DNA from: Ampelomyces quisqualis
Taxonomy: Eukaryota > Ascomycota > Dothideomycetes > Pleosporales > Phaeosphaeriaceae
DNA length: 64,000 nucleotides
Reading direction: 5' to 3'
Assembly (NCBI GenBank): GCA_018398575.1
Contig: JAGTXZ010000020.1
Location: 2,046,001-2,110,000 of the forward strand
Below, piece after piece: positions 22,585-34,303 of this stretch (positions within the stretch are counted from its first letter, which is position 1; every line of letters begins with the position of its first letter). The notes under the pieces were generated by a model. It made no database searches. It had not been told where the DNA came from and saw nothing but the letters and a program-made list of their open reading frames with translations. Both the position numbers and the translations under genes were made by a program.

Positions 22585-23250
22585 GGACGCGCAAAGGCAG
22601 AGGAGATTGAACAGTTCGATCAACTCATCAGACGGGGAGGATCGGTGGTCTCGAGGCATGTCTCGAATAAAGAAAGCCGATTACGAGATGTTAGAGTCTT
22701 GCTGCTTTCAGCGCATGTGCGAGGCGATGTCCAGCCGAGTGGGGCGAGATCTGTTCTGATGATGCAGGCACAGAACTCAAATTCGGTGACCTAAGCGAAG
22801 TATGTAGCAGACAAATACAAGAGAATGACTTCGCGATCCTGCCTTGGTATGTGGTCGAACAAAGACATGTCAACCTGGGAAGTCATGATGCCTCATTGGA
22901 GGGTCAGCGTGCACGGGCCTTGCGCGCGATCTGGAGAGCGCGACCGCCTTCCACCACCTTTACACGACACCCGATCACACGCCTTCCGCCCGCCCGATAG
23001 CTTGCTCAAGATATATACGGATAAACTCCAGGATAACAGCGAATTCTGAACTACCTTGACAAACGACTTGGCGCGGAAGTAGCTGATGACGGACCGCTCG
23101 TCACGAGAGCGTTCGATCACCTTGCGGTGCGCTATAAGCGTCGCGCAATAGGCAGCGCGCACATTCACTACAATTTGCCCTCCAAACGACCACTGCACTT
23201 CAAAACCGACCTCTACTCCGAGCGCAACCTGCCCTCGATCCCACGCGACC
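22585..23250. other. Intergenic between TGS1 and TAF1
   Basis: 666 nt. Short ORFs on both strands have no recognisable content. The last ~200 nt are the likely TAF1 promoter. Confidence 0.5.
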
Positions 23251-26200
23251 ATGGCAGGCGCCAACGCCTCTCTTCCTGGAGGCGACGACGACATTGACAA
23301 GCTCCTCCAGCAGGCACAGGCGAATGCGGCCGAAGGAGGAGGCAACTTCCTTGACGACTTGAACAGCCGCGAGCTCGACCGAGGAGAAAAGGCGGCCGAT
23401 GCGGTCGACTACGAGGACATTGGCGACGACGACCTTCCCGACGAGGAACTCGCCAGTGGCAGCGGCGAAGATGACGGCTTCAACCTCGAAGATTTCAGCG
23501 GCGCCACAGCGCAAGAGCCCCGCAACGGTGTGAACCACGATGACGATATGGACCGCGAGCTGTTTGGGGACGACGACGGATTCGACTTTGAGTTGGAAGG
23601 CGCGCAACACGAAGACCGTCCTCTCGACTCGATCGAAGGCTTAGTTTCTGCGGGGCAGAACGGGTTGCGTGGCGCCGCAGCTGAGCAACCTGCGTTTCGT
23701 GATGTCGCGTACGGCGCCCCGGCTCAGGAAGAGGAGGAAGACGATCCGGAATACCGCGAGCAGATGGCTCTCTTCAAGCAAGCGGGTTCGAAGAACTCTG
23801 GCGACATGGAAATAGACCTGCCCAAGACAACGCTTGAGGAATTCGAAAAGGTGTGGCCGAACTTCGAGCCAGATAAGCCTCCACGTTTCTTCAGCTTGGT
23901 ACCCCGCAAGCGTGCCTACTACATCCCCAAAGTCCCACAAAAGCCGCCGAAGCTTATGGTCCTCTCTAAAGTCAGCCTGGAGATTGCGACCGACCAGGAG
24001 AAGAGTTTTCGACTACCAGCTACAACAGACACCTCGAAAAGCACACGGCAGGAGCAGGAGCAAGGCGGTCTCATCTACATAATGAACGATTCTGAGGAGC
24101 TTCGCCAGACGGACGAGCAGATGGATTTTGAGAACATCGATACATTTGACGAGCACGAGAAGATCGGCAACGTTTCCTGGAGCGATCTTACGATTGCTTG
24201 CGAAAACTGGGAGACGGACGAGGCTCCGAGTGAGGGCACGATTTCGGACGACGTTCGCGAGCCGATCACACCGCCTGACAGTAATCCGGATCATGCTGAC
24301 AGTAGTTGGGCAAGCCCTGTTGCAGCGAAGAAGCGGCGACTCGGGACTCGCGAGCATGCCGTTCACTTCTCCGTCTACGACCACCTGGATCTGCCGTCTT
24401 GGGACGATCCGGAACTCGAGACAGCACGTCTGTCAAAGAAGATTCTTCTGGACATGAATGATCCGCATCTCCTTCTTGACGTTCAGCAACCGAGCGCCGA
24501 AGCGCCGAAGCCGCGAGCGAATCTTGGCCTCAAGCGCGACAATCGCGGTAGTCTCGCAAACCCCATGTTCAAGCGATACAACATTTCCAATGATGAGGCA
24601 TATGACGCGCTCAAGGAGAGTAGCACTCAAAAGGTCCGCAGCACAATTGGTCATATGAACGTCGAACACAGCTTGCCGGCCCTGAAACTACAGTATCCCT
24701 TCTACAAGGTCAGCTTGAACGATCGCGAGCTTCGATCGTTCCACCGACCCACGATGACCTTCAAGCCTGGAGAACGAGCTAGCATCTCTATGCTCAAATC
24801 TTTGAAGCGGAAACACAAGAAAAACCTCAAACCTTCCGAAGCTTTTGCCGTGGCCGAAGATCTCAATGTTGGTGATAACTCCGACTTACTCCTTGCCGAG
24901 TATTCTGAAGAGTACCCGACTACTCTTTCCAACTTTGGTATGGGTATCAAGATCATCAATTACTACCGACGAAAGGACAACGATGATACTGCACGGCCCA
25001 AGCGAGACGACGGAATCGGCGAGACCTCTGTACTCCTGCCCCAGGACAAGAGTCCCTTTTCTTTGTTCGGGCAGGTCGAGCCTGGGCAAGAGGTTCTGAC
25101 TATGCATAACGCCATGTACCGTGCCCCTGTTTTCAAGCATAAACCCGAGTCCACCGATTTTCTCATCAGCCGCAGCCATACTGGTGTTAATGGCACCAAG
25201 TGGTTCATGCGCAACATTCCGAATCTTCTCGTTGTTGGTCAACAGTTCCCATCTGTCGAGGTACCTGGTACACATGCTCGCAAGGTCACAGAGGCGTCGA
25301 AGAAACGTCTCAAGATGTTAGCCTTCCGCCTCTACAGACGCGGTCATCAGAAGAATGCACGACAGCCTTGGGTTAGCAACGAGATGATCAAGCAGCATTT
25401 ACCAGGAACCGAGATCGCCCAAAATCGCTCTCGTATGCGGGAAATCATGAAGTATCAAAAAGACATTGGTACATGGGAGCCAGTGCCCGGCGAGACTATT
25501 CCCGAAGAGCCAATCCTACGAACCTGGATCAAGCCCGAAGATGTGTGTCTGATTGACTCTATGCATGCTGGCGACAAACAGTTGCAAGACGCTGGTATCA
25601 AGTCAAACGAAATCAAGGATGATGAAGAGGAGCAAGCTGATGAGAATATGGACGTGAAGCTTGCGCCATGGAACACAACCAAGAACTTCCTCAACGCCTG
25701 TGCAGGTAAGGCCATGCTCGAACTCCACGGTGAGGGTGATCCTACAGGTCAAGGGCTGGGTTTCAGCTTCATCAAGGTCTCAATGAAGGGTGGCTTCCGA
25801 GATGTTGGAGAGAGTACAGCAGACCGTCTTGACTCCAAAAGATATAAGGAAAACGGCGGTCACAGCTACAACGTCCAGCGACAGCAGATGATGTACGAGA
25901 ATGCCATAAAGCGCATCTGGAATAAGCAAAAGGAATCGCTTTCCGCCGCCAACCCACCTTCTGAGGTCGAAGACGACGTCGACTCTACCACAAACGCACG
26001 CAATGCTGTTCGACAACGTTCCGAGGCTGGCACCCCAGCTCTGATGCGCGGCGATGATGATACCATGTCCCAGTTCTCGCGCAATAGTGGGGCTGATCAA
26101 CGTGGCAAAAAGCTGCGCATCACCCGCACGATCAAGAACAAGTATGATGAGTACGAGGACATTGTTGAGACCGTTACCGACCCAGAAGTTATCAAACTTT

Positions 26201-26667
26201 ACTTGAAGCGCAAGAAGCAAGAGCGCTTGATGAACATGAGACTCGACGACATTAAGCCTACAGGAGATCCTGAATACGATAAACAGCAAATGATCAAGCT
26301 CAGGGCTGAATTTGCCCGACTGGCTAGGAACATTGAACGTCGCGAGGGCCGTGAAAAGGCAAAGGGTACATGGAAACCTCCGGTAGAAGGTGGCACAACT
26401 GCTGGGCCTGGCAAGGGTGGATCGACGCCTAGGAAGTGTGCGAACTGTGGTGAGGTTGGGCACATCAAGACGAATAAAAAGTAAGTTGACTTTGTTTTCC
26501 ACAAGCCTGTGGACTACTTTCTTCACATCGGCATTGCTAACACGTTACTTAGGCTTTGTCCACTGCTCAATGGGCAGAAGAAGCAAAGCGACACTTTCAA
26601 GGATGCGTCGGCAGCATCTCCTGTCACTGTTGCACCGACGCCATCGTTCGCGGGTTCGCCGTCTTAG
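23251..26667 (+). CDS. TAF1: TFIID subunit TAF1
   Basis: 1114 aa from exons 23251-26480 and 26553-26667. TAF1 is the scaffold of TFIID, which loads RNA polymerase II at core promoters. The acidic N-terminus (IGDDDLPDEEL, GEDDGFNLEDF) corresponds to the TBP-binding TAND/TAFN region. The large central block (about 400-900, with HARKVTEASKKRLKMLAFRL, PWNTTKNFLNACAGK and a LHGEGDPTGQGLGFSF stretch) is the DUF3591 domain that contacts TAF7. A CCHC-type zinc knuckle (CANCGEVGHIKTNKKLC) near 1070 spans the single intron, which removes 72 nt and has a GCTAACAC branch site. No bromodomain follows, as in yeast. Confidence 0.96.
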
Positions 26668-26943
26668 ATGTGCACTTCGCACAACATCCCACTCACTAGA
26701 ACTGATTGAACAGGCCCTTTTCATGAGCAATCACTGTCCGCTGAATTTCTAGAAAGCACAAGTCTCCTCATCTTGGAGGATCTCCTCATGTTTTACATGC
26801 ATAGCAAGGCGTTGGCGGTATCATTTTTCCGGACGGATAAGGACACGGTAGGAATATCCGTAGCTCCATGTTTTGCATTGGGAAACCCGGCGCAAATATC
26901 CTTTACACTGCCACTCACCTGTACTACAATTCAACCCAACACT

Positions 26944-27500
26944 TCAGAGTATCGGAACACATGCGATGAGACCCCACAAATCCTGTTCAACCCTTTTATA
27001 CCTCCCCCCTTCCTCGTCAATCTCCTTGACGGCCTCAATCGTCCACTTCCACAAGTCCTCCTGTACACCCTTATCTCTCGCCTGTACACTCACCCCCCGC
27101 TCGTTCCTCGTCTCAAAGTACCTCCCCTTCGCCCCTTCGCCCCTTCGTCCCCCTTACTCGTCGCCAAACCACACCAATTTCCCACCCGCTTCGCCAGGCG
27201 CATCTAATATTCGGATTCATGACGACCCCAACCAAGCCAAGTCCGTCAAACGCAGTTAGCACCCACTCATCCAACAACCGCAGAAATTCACCCGGCGTGT
27301 GCGGCTTTGACTCGGTTGCGTTTATCCCATCCTTGAGGGAAATCATGATGCTGGTGGCCCCAATGGGCTGTAGATGCGTAGAACGATGTGCGTGATATTA
27401 CGCGAGGTCATACAGGGGCGTGGTGTCGATGCTGGGGTGGCAGGGCTTCTACACGCCTGCACCTATGATTATCAGGTCGAAGTGTTCTTTTGAGGAGCTG
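26944..27500 (-). pseudogene. Decayed oxidoreductase-like gene fragment
   Basis: Coding-quality stretches lie on one strand but in different frames. Frame one has EFLRLLDEWVLTAFDGLGLV (27200-27350). Frame two has EAGGKLVWFGDE, an in-frame TAA at 27154-27156, then RYFETRNERGVSVQARDKGV and EDLWKWTIEAVKEIDEEGG, ending at 26944. A short FDLIIIGAG piece, like an FAD-binding start, lies just upstream at about 27450-27480 and runs into TAG. The LVWFGDE plus YFETR...W pattern is familiar from fungal oxidoreductases, but I cannot name the family. The frameshift and stops argue for a relic rather than an intron-split gene. Confidence 0.42.
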
Positions 27501-27682
27501 GGGCGGCTGAGATTTTGGGGCCAAGAGACAATTGGCCGATTGAAGCTAGTGCAGGTAAGATACACGTAGATCATGAATGATTGCTTGCTTGCTTGCTCAC
27601 ACTGGCAGCCAGGGTAACACAGTGGGGGCAGAGTCAACATGTAGCAATATGCACACTTGAATACTCGGTGTCTGCTCACACC

Positions 27683-28645
27683 TCATAATTTTGCCTTAAC
27701 TGAGCCCACTCCAGCTTTCACTTGCACCTTGCCAGACCCGTCAGAATCTACCGTGACTACAATTCCTTCAGAAGCGCCGCTTTTGGGTTTCAGAAGGATC
27801 TCTTGACAGTCTTCAATGCCGACATCGTTTGCAAATTGTACCACTACGAAGTCGATAGGTCGGTCTCCAATCACCATCATGGGTGCGTGCCATGTGCCAG
27901 CTCCATATGTAACGGCTTGGCTACCAGTTGCGACGAAAGCGCGCAGATTCTTCAGATCTGGCAGTCCGGGTCCTTTTGGTCTGGCAGAAGCAGGCAGTCG
28001 CGAGAATGCACAGGGTGGTGGAGAGGTTTCATTCGAATATGGGCGAGGTCTAGCCCGCGCAAAGATGTCCTTCAAGCTCTTTTTCCTTGCGATGTCTGGC
28101 GTTGGGTATGGCGGTGGCCTTTCTGTATTTCTCCTCGATGCACTCGCTGGCAATGTAGGCGCTACGATGACGAGATACTGTGTGTGCCTGTCCGTTTGAG
28201 ACAGACCCATAGGGATGAAGGTTTGTGTGGTGAAGGGGTGTCTCTCCAGGATGCTGACATCTAGCAACTGGCGGTCAAATTCTCCATTCCCTTCGTCATC
28301 GTCATCAAGCTCGAGGTCACCCCAGCTCGAAGGCATGCTTTGGCTCGGCTCGTGCGGTTTTAGATTCCGGGGCGCGCAGACAAACATGTTCATGACTGCT
28401 CTCGCCGGCTTCTTACTGGGCGCAAGGCTATAAAGATTTGACATGTGCGACACATGGAGGTATTTGGTGGCGGACCCTTGGTTGGCGTTGACGCTGTCGG
28501 GCGGTGGTATGCGATCTGGTATGGGGAGCTTCGCAGACGGAGCGGCTGCGGGGTTTTCGATGACGACGCCGAACTGGGCAAAGGCCGTGGGCGTGAGGAG
28601 CTCTATTGGGATGCGTATCGACGGCGCTGGCATGGACGTCGGCAT
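27683..28645 (-). CDS. DAL3: Ureidoglycolate lyase
   Basis: Single-exon 320-aa protein of the AllA/Dal3 family. It splits ureidoglycolate into glyoxylate and urea at the end of allantoin (purine nitrogen) breakdown. Family features: the start IRIPIELLTPTAFAQFGVVI, HPFTTQTFIPMG, and the cupin-type end with TYGAGTWHAPMMVIG (the conserved W-H near the active site) followed by FVVVQFANDVGIEDCQ. It is longer than bacterial AllA (~165 aa) because of two low-complexity inserts (about residues 100-120 acidic, 165-215 basic/proline-rich). I use ATG 28645; the longer frame starts with TTG, and M at 28633 is an alternative. Confidence 0.9.
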   Translation of the reverse strand: MPTSMPAPSIRIPIELLTPTAFAQFGVVIENPAAAPSAKLPIPDRIPPPDSVNANQGSATKYLHVSHMSNLYSLAPSKKPARAVMNMFVCAPRNLKPHEPSQSMPSSWGDLELDDDDEGNGEFDRQLLDVSILERHPFTTQTFIPMGLSQTDRHTQYLVIVAPTLPASASRRNTERPPPYPTPDIARKKSLKDIFARARPRPYSNETSPPPCAFSRLPASARPKGPGLPDLKNLRAFVATGSQAVTYGAGTWHAPMMVIGDRPIDFVVVQFANDVGIEDCQEILLKPKSGASEGIVVTVDSDGSGKVQVKAGVGSVKAKL

Positions 28646-29311
28646 GCTGCGGGTGTTGGCAGCAGTGTTGCTTGCGTTGGGGGTCGTTGCGATGGCCAAC
28701 AATGGGGAAGTGGAGCTAGTGCTTGCCGGGGAAGACGCGCTACGATGGCGCTAAGATGGCGCTAAGATAACGCAGCGATAACAGTCGGCTTGGCAGCTAC
28801 AGTAAGCAAGCACGAGGTTTGTTACTACATGCTCTGCCAGGAAGGGAGTGGAGAATTGCCGTGAGGCCAACGGGGAGACTCTGTGCTTTCGTCCATCGCA
28901 AGTTTCACATGTACAATCTCTGTGAAGAAAAGTCTTGACAGCACCAGGACCAGTCGTCGGCCCGCATTTTCTCTCGGCCCGGACACTAGCGCGCGTGTCC
29001 ACGGTTTTCTTTGGAGAGTGTTGCCAGTGTGTCTCGCGCCCTCAAGGCACACGGACGCACTTCAATTCTCTGCCCGTGGCCCTTCCTCCGCCCTCTCCGC
29101 CCCTCCCGCTGCCGCTGCGTGCGCCCCACAGTCTGCCTCTGGCCCTCCAAACACCCCAGAACTACGTCACCCACGCACTGCGACGTGTTGCCGGCTTAGC
29201 CTCTCTCACCGCCAGCGACCACGCAAACATCTCCCAGTTGCCCCAGACTCACGACCACCAGCACCGTGCCCTACGCCCTCTCTGTCCTTCCTTCTGTAAC
29301 TTTAGCTAGTT
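28646..29311. other. Divergent promoter region, DAL3 and eIF2A
   Basis: 666 nt. Pyrimidine/cytosine-rich between 29080 and 29300, just before the eIF2A start. No gene seen. Confidence 0.55.
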
Positions 29312-31669
29312 ATGGCGGTCCCCACACAGCTGGCCTGTGAGCGCCCCAGACATGTGCGCGTAAGGAGTCAAGCTAACAAAACTGTGCAGATCGCACGTCC
29401 AAGGGCATCGGGCTCTTCAATGCCGCTCCTGCCTACGAGCCTCTGCCGGGCTTCCAGCGGTATGTATCAATGTCCGCGTTCCACGAGATTGTGCTAATGA
29501 CCAGGCAGACCTGAGGGCAACCTTCGTTGCTGCTGCTACTCGTCCGACAGCAGGTATTTCGCCTGGGCGTCACCCGAACAGTAAGCCCGCCTGGAATGCT
29601 CACCTGCCATTTTTGATCTAACACACTTCTGCAGGGTGACGGTTGTTGACGCTTCGCTCGGCCATGTTGTCACCACGCTCCCCACCCCCAACGTCTTCGA
29701 ACTTGGCTTCTCCCCGCTCGGAACGTACATCATCACATGGCAGCGCCCCTCGAAAGACGAAGATGGCAACGCAGTGAAGAACTTGAAAGTCTGGAGGACT
29801 GTGTCTGAGGCGGCCGATGATGACCACCACCCACTGGTCGGCGAGTACGTGCAGAAGAACCAGACGGGGTGGAATTTGCAGTACACATCAGACGAGAAGT
29901 TTTGTGCCCGCACTGTCACAAACGAGGTGCAATTTTACCAGTCGCATGACCTGCGCACTGTCTGGAACAAGCTTCGCGTTGAGGGCGTGACGGATTTTGC
30001 GCTGTCGCCCGGCAAGAACCATTCAGTTGCTGTTTTTGTCCCGGAGCGCAAGGCAAGTATCACTCTGAGCGTGTGAATCAAGTCTGAGCTAACATCACCT
30101 CAGGGTATGCCTGCCGCCGTCAAAGTGTTCCAGGTCCCTCAGTTCGCGTCTGCCGTATCGCAGAAGACCTTTTACAAGGGCGACAAGGTCCAGCTGAAAT
30201 GGAATGACCTTGGCACCAGCCTGATCGTCCTGGCTCAGACGGAGGTGGATAAGACGAACAAGAGCTACTACGGAGAAACCAACATGTACATCCTCAGCGC
30301 TAATGGCTCTTTTGATTCGCGCATCACGCTCGACAAAGAGGGCCCCATTCACGATGTTTCATGGTCGCCCAACTCGAAAGAGTTTGGTGTTGTTTACGGC
30401 TACATGCCCGCAAAGACTACCATTTTCAATGCGCGCGCCGTGCCTCAGCACAACTTCGATCTCGGTCCGCGCAACACCATCCTTTTCTCTTCCCACGGTC
30501 GTTTTGTCCTAGTAGCTGGGTTTGGAAACTTGGCTGGAGACATGGATATCTATGATCTGGAGAAGAACTACGCCAAAGTCTGCACTATCAAGGCGGCCAA
30601 CTGCACTTACTGCGAGTGGAGTCCTGATGGCAGGCATATTCTTACGGCCACAACCAGCCCACGTCTTCGCGTAGATAACGGCATCCGCATTTATCATGTT
30701 GGTGGAGGACTCATGTACAACGAAGAGATGACGGAGATGTACCACGTTACCTGGCGACCGCAGTCAACGCTGACGCATCCGTTGGAGAGCCCACTTAACC
30801 CTATGCCGACCCCGCATCCATCGGCCCTCGCGTTTCTGAGCACACAAAAGACGCCTTCGAAGCCCGCGGGTGCCTATCGTCCTCCGGGAGCGCGTGGCAC
30901 GACTACGCCCCTGCTGTTTAAGCGTGAGGATGAGGGCGGTGCAGCGTACACCAACACTGGTGTTTCGTCAACCAATGTTGGCTTTCAGAACGGATTTGGC
31001 AAGCCTCGTCGTCGCGAGGTGCCTGGAGCGGAGACGGTCGATTCCCTCCCGCCTGGCGCTGCCCCTGGTGGTGGGGTCAGTCTTACTACTGCCGCGGATG
31101 GCGATGGAGAGTTATCTAAAGCCGCATTGAAGAACAAAAAGAAGCGCGAGGCTAAGAAGGCTCGGGAGGCTGCTGACAAGGCAGCCGGTCTAGGTGCAGA
31201 TGGAAATCTTACTCCCACTGGTCCAGCCAGCGCTGGTCGTAGCCCTGAGCGACGTGACAACCGCAGCCAACAGCGCAGTCGCAGCAAGACTGGAAACGGT
31301 GGGTATGAACGCGGTCCGAGCCAGCAACGCAACTTTGGCAACAGCCCAAGCCGCCAACCTGCTCAAGAGGGTCATCATAGGCAGATGATGGGACAGCAGC
31401 ACCACCAGCGACAGGGTTCTGGGCAGGCTCCTCTGCCACCGATCCAGACCGAGAACCAGGGTCCTGCTCCCGATCTCACTGTCACCAGCCCAGGCGACAA
31501 CAATCCTGCAGACAAAAAAATGCGAGGCTTACTCAAGAAGATGCGCGCTATCGACGAGCTGAAGATGAGGCAAGCTGGCGGAGAGAAGCTCGAGGACACG
31601 CAAATCAAGAAGATTGCAACTGAAGAGCAGATCCGAAAGGAGCTCAACAGTATTGGCTTCACTGGATAG
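29312..31669 (+). CDS. EIF2A: Eukaryotic translation initiation factor 2A
   Basis: 716 aa from five exons: 29312-29336, 29390-29459, 29509-29580, 29635-30052 and 30104-31669. eIF2A is a 40S-binding WD-type factor that can deliver initiator tRNA under special conditions. The first ~440 residues form the beta-propeller (SRYFAWASPE, FELGFSPLGTYI, VSWSPNSKEFGVVYGYMPAK, WSPDGRHILTATTSPRLRVD). The C-terminal third is basic and Gln/Ser-rich and ends with the conserved helix KKMRAIDELKMRQAGGEKL. Exon 1 encodes only eight residues. The fourth intron is best explained as GC-AG (AAG|GCAAGT...CTCAG, 51 nt), because no GT donor keeps the frame with a normal intron length. Confidence 0.95.
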
Positions 31670-32047
31670 GTTGGAACATGCCATGCGTGTCTCTCTGGCA
31701 TATCCTTCCTGTTGCTGCCTCAGAACGCTACCACCAGCCGGTTGTATAGAGATGTCGCATCTAGATAGATGTCGGATGTCTGAAGGGAAGATGTACGCGA
31801 GATTGGATGAAGCCGCAGTGTAGTATAACCTGAACTGCTATTAAACTAGAAAATCATTCTTCGTTTGCAAATCATGTTCCAGAACTAAATTGAGAGTTGT
31901 GATACAAAAATGAAATGTGATTGAGCAATATATACTCTTGTTCAAAGGAGCCCCAAGGCTGCAGATATCCCCAACGCCCCGAATGGCATGCTACTAGAAA
32001 ATACCTGAACCGCAACAACATTCTACAGCCGTGACCATGCGACATGT
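31670..32047. other. Intergenic, convergent eIF2A and GCNA-like gene
   Basis: 378 nt of AT-rich 3' flank. No gene seen. Confidence 0.55.
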
Positions 32048-34303
32048 TCATATTTTCAAAGCTTCCATGACTTGCTCCAATCCCACTTGTTTCTCCTTAG
32101 CCTTCACATCCCTATACTCCCTCGCCACCTGCTCCACCACCTTCCCCATCGCGACATCCTCTCCCCTCGCTCCCATCTCCGCCTTGACCCGACCAAAATG
32201 CTCCTTCACAAAAGCCTGATACTCGCCCCCTTTCCCCGCGCCGTCCTTTTTCCCAGCCGCTCTAGGCGTAGGTTTAATCTGGGCCAACCGGCCCTTGCAC
32301 TTGCCACAACTATGTCTGTTGGTATCGATGGATTTGCTATGCCGTTTGAACTGATACGCGCAGTCGACGCACTCCCACACGAATTTGTATTCGATGGCGT
32401 AGCTGTGCTTGGTAGTAACTTGGACGCCTTTATCGGCAAAGGCGGCGCTTGCTTTTGCGCCCCATGTTTTGAACTCCTTGCCGTGCGGATTGTTGCGCAC
32501 CCCGGAGATCATAAATGTCGCCAAGTGGCAGAATTCGTGCGCGAGGACGTTGTACAGTCGTTCTTCGTCATCGATGATTTTCTCGGCGAGTTCGATGCTG
32601 CAGTGGTGTCGGATGGAGGTGGAAAAGTCGGAGGCGAGGGGTCCCGTGCGCAGGCGGAGTTGTTCGCGGCGCCAATTTGCGCGGCCGGCCGTTGTTTTGA
32701 GGGTGCGGGACCAGATGAGTTTTATGCCGCCGGTGGGGGCGGAGAGAGTGGAGATTTGCGAGGCGCAGATGGTGGTGTCGAGGGTGGTGAGGAAGGATTC
32801 GGCGAGGGCGTGTTTTTGCGTGGAGAAGGCTTTACGTTGGGCGCGCAGGGCTTTGACATCGCTCTCATTGGTGGATGCTAGGGCATTTATGGGTTTTTTA
32901 ATGGGACTGCGAGGTTGGAATGTGGTTTTGGTAGTGGTGGTGTTCTTCTTGCGCGGACTGGTGGTTGGACTTGGACATTCGGCGTCGCTGTTGCTGCTGT
33001 CGTCGTCCTCAAGATCTATGCCTTCCATCATCTTAACGATATCGTCGCGCCATTTTTGCTTGCGCGGTGAGACCAGGGGTTTCGACGGCGAATGCTTCTC
33101 ATTCCAGTCGTTAACGACCTCAGGGTCCCAGAATGCGTCCAGGCTAGGTCGTAGATGGGGTGCATTGGGTATGCTAGGTTTCTTCTTCGATGGCGAGACG
33201 AGTTTCGAGGGACTTGGGGGTCCTGGTGTTGGTGTAGCCGGACGTGCGATTGGTGGTGCTTTGCAAGGCGAACGAAGTTTTGTTGGCGTTGGCGAGTATG
33301 TGAGAATCGCGAGACCACTCTGGGACGATGATGTCGGTGGGCGAGATGATACAAAGGAGGCTGAGCGCACACGCGTTGGCGGTGGAAGAGGCGGAAGTGC
33401 AGGTGCTCCTGCTGGCTCAGGCGAACTAGTGAGATCAATTACTTCTTGTGCCCAGTTAGAGATTGTGCTGTGGCCTTTCCGGTGTGGTGGTCGCAGGGAT
33501 TTCAGCGGCACGATGTCCTCGTCTGCAGATTCTTGCTGGGTTGGTCGTGAGGTCTTAGGGATGTTGGCCAGTTTTGGCGGCTGAACCTCAGATAGCTCCT
33601 GCTCGCTGTCCTCCTCGGAGTCAGAGGTGATCCGCCGAGGGTTGGGTTGTTGCCCTCTGTGCCGCACTACCACGATCGGATCATCATCCTCTTCATCGCT
33701 CAACTCCTGGATTGACGTAGCTTCCTTCTCCTGTGGTTTTACTTCCTCATCTCCACACCACAAACTTGTCTCCACATCTTCTTCGGCCTCGACTCCAAGT
33801 ACCTCTTCTTCGACATTTTCTTTTTCTCGTCTCATCAGAGGATCGGGTGAATCCGCCTCTCCAGCGGTACCGATCTGGGCAGTCCTTGCTTGCTTGTTTG
33901 CCATGCTCTTGGCCAAAGTTTTCGTGTATAACAAGTTCCTTTTCCTGCTGACATCAATGTCTGTAGTTCCGCTACGTATCCTCCTCTCACGCTGCTTCCT
34001 CTCCGAACATGCAAGACTCTCATCACTCAGCTTCCGCAACAACCGATTGTTGCTTTCAACGGGTCTGAGTATGCGCTGCTTTCGCGGTGTCAATGTATTG
34101 GAGGCCGAGGTGGTTTTGGCGCTGCATCGCAAATCACGTGCTGAGCGCTCTGGGACCAGAAGCGCTTCTTCTTCTTCATCTGAAGATATGGCGTATTGCA
34201 CAGAGCGCGTGGCCTTCCTCGGACTCGAGCGAGTCGCTCTTGATGCGCTTGGTGGCACAAATATGGTCGCTTCATTTGGACTCGGTTTGCGCAGGCGAGC
34301 CAT
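32048..34303 (-). CDS. SprT/GCNA-like metalloprotease with acidic disordered N-terminus
   Basis: Single-exon 751-aa protein. The last ~280 residues are a SprT-like domain with the zinc-protease motif HEFCH at 589-593, followed by a zinc-ribbon-like pair of cysteine motifs (CVDC...CGKC). This matches GCNA/SprT-family nuclear proteases, which remove DNA-protein crosslinks. The N-terminal ~480 residues are disordered, acidic and Ser/Pro-rich. They hold a SUMO-interaction-like core VIDLT at 288-292 followed by SSPEP, as expected for GCNA proteins recruited by SUMO. I start at ATG 34303 (MARLRKPSPN); an in-frame ATG at 34468 would add 55 residues of promoter-like sequence. Confidence 0.87.
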   Translation of the reverse strand: MARLRKPSPNEATIFVPPSASRATRSSPRKATRSVQYAISSDEEEEALLVPERSARDLRCSAKTTSASNTLTPRKQRILRPVESNNRLLRKLSDESLACSERKQRERRIRSGTTDIDVSRKRNLLYTKTLAKSMANKQARTAQIGTAGEADSPDPLMRREKENVEEEVLGVEAEEDVETSLWCGDEEVKPQEKEATSIQELSDEEDDDPIVVVRHRGQQPNPRRITSDSEEDSEQELSEVQPPKLANIPKTSRPTQQESADEDIVPLKSLRPPHRKGHSTISNWAQEVIDLTSSPEPAGAPALPPLPPPTRVRSASFVSSRPPTSSSQSGLAILTYSPTPTKLRSPCKAPPIARPATPTPGPPSPSKLVSPSKKKPSIPNAPHLRPSLDAFWDPEVVNDWNEKHSPSKPLVSPRKQKWRDDIVKMMEGIDLEDDDSSNSDAECPSPTTSPRKKNTTTTKTTFQPRSPIKKPINALASTNESDVKALRAQRKAFSTQKHALAESFLTTLDTTICASQISTLSAPTGGIKLIWSRTLKTTAGRANWRREQLRLRTGPLASDFSTSIRHHCSIELAEKIIDDEERLYNVLAHEFCHLATFMISGVRNNPHGKEFKTWGAKASAAFADKGVQVTTKHSYAIEYKFVWECVDCAYQFKRHSKSIDTNRHSCGKCKGRLAQIKPTPRAAGKKDGAGKGGEYQAFVKEHFGRVKAEMGARGEDVAMGKVVEQVAREYRDVKAKEKQVGLEQVMEALKI

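Noticed and set aside
25780..26526. 248-codon minus-strand ORF inside TAF1
   Set aside because: Antisense shadow; the plus strand has the DUF3591 and zinc-knuckle matches.
27583..27600. GCTT tetranucleotide run
   Set aside because: Only about four units; a trivial microsatellite with no link to a gene.
32409..33584. 391-codon plus-strand ORF opposite the GCNA-like gene
   Set aside because: Low-complexity antisense of a Ser/Pro/Lys-rich coding sequence; no domain seen.
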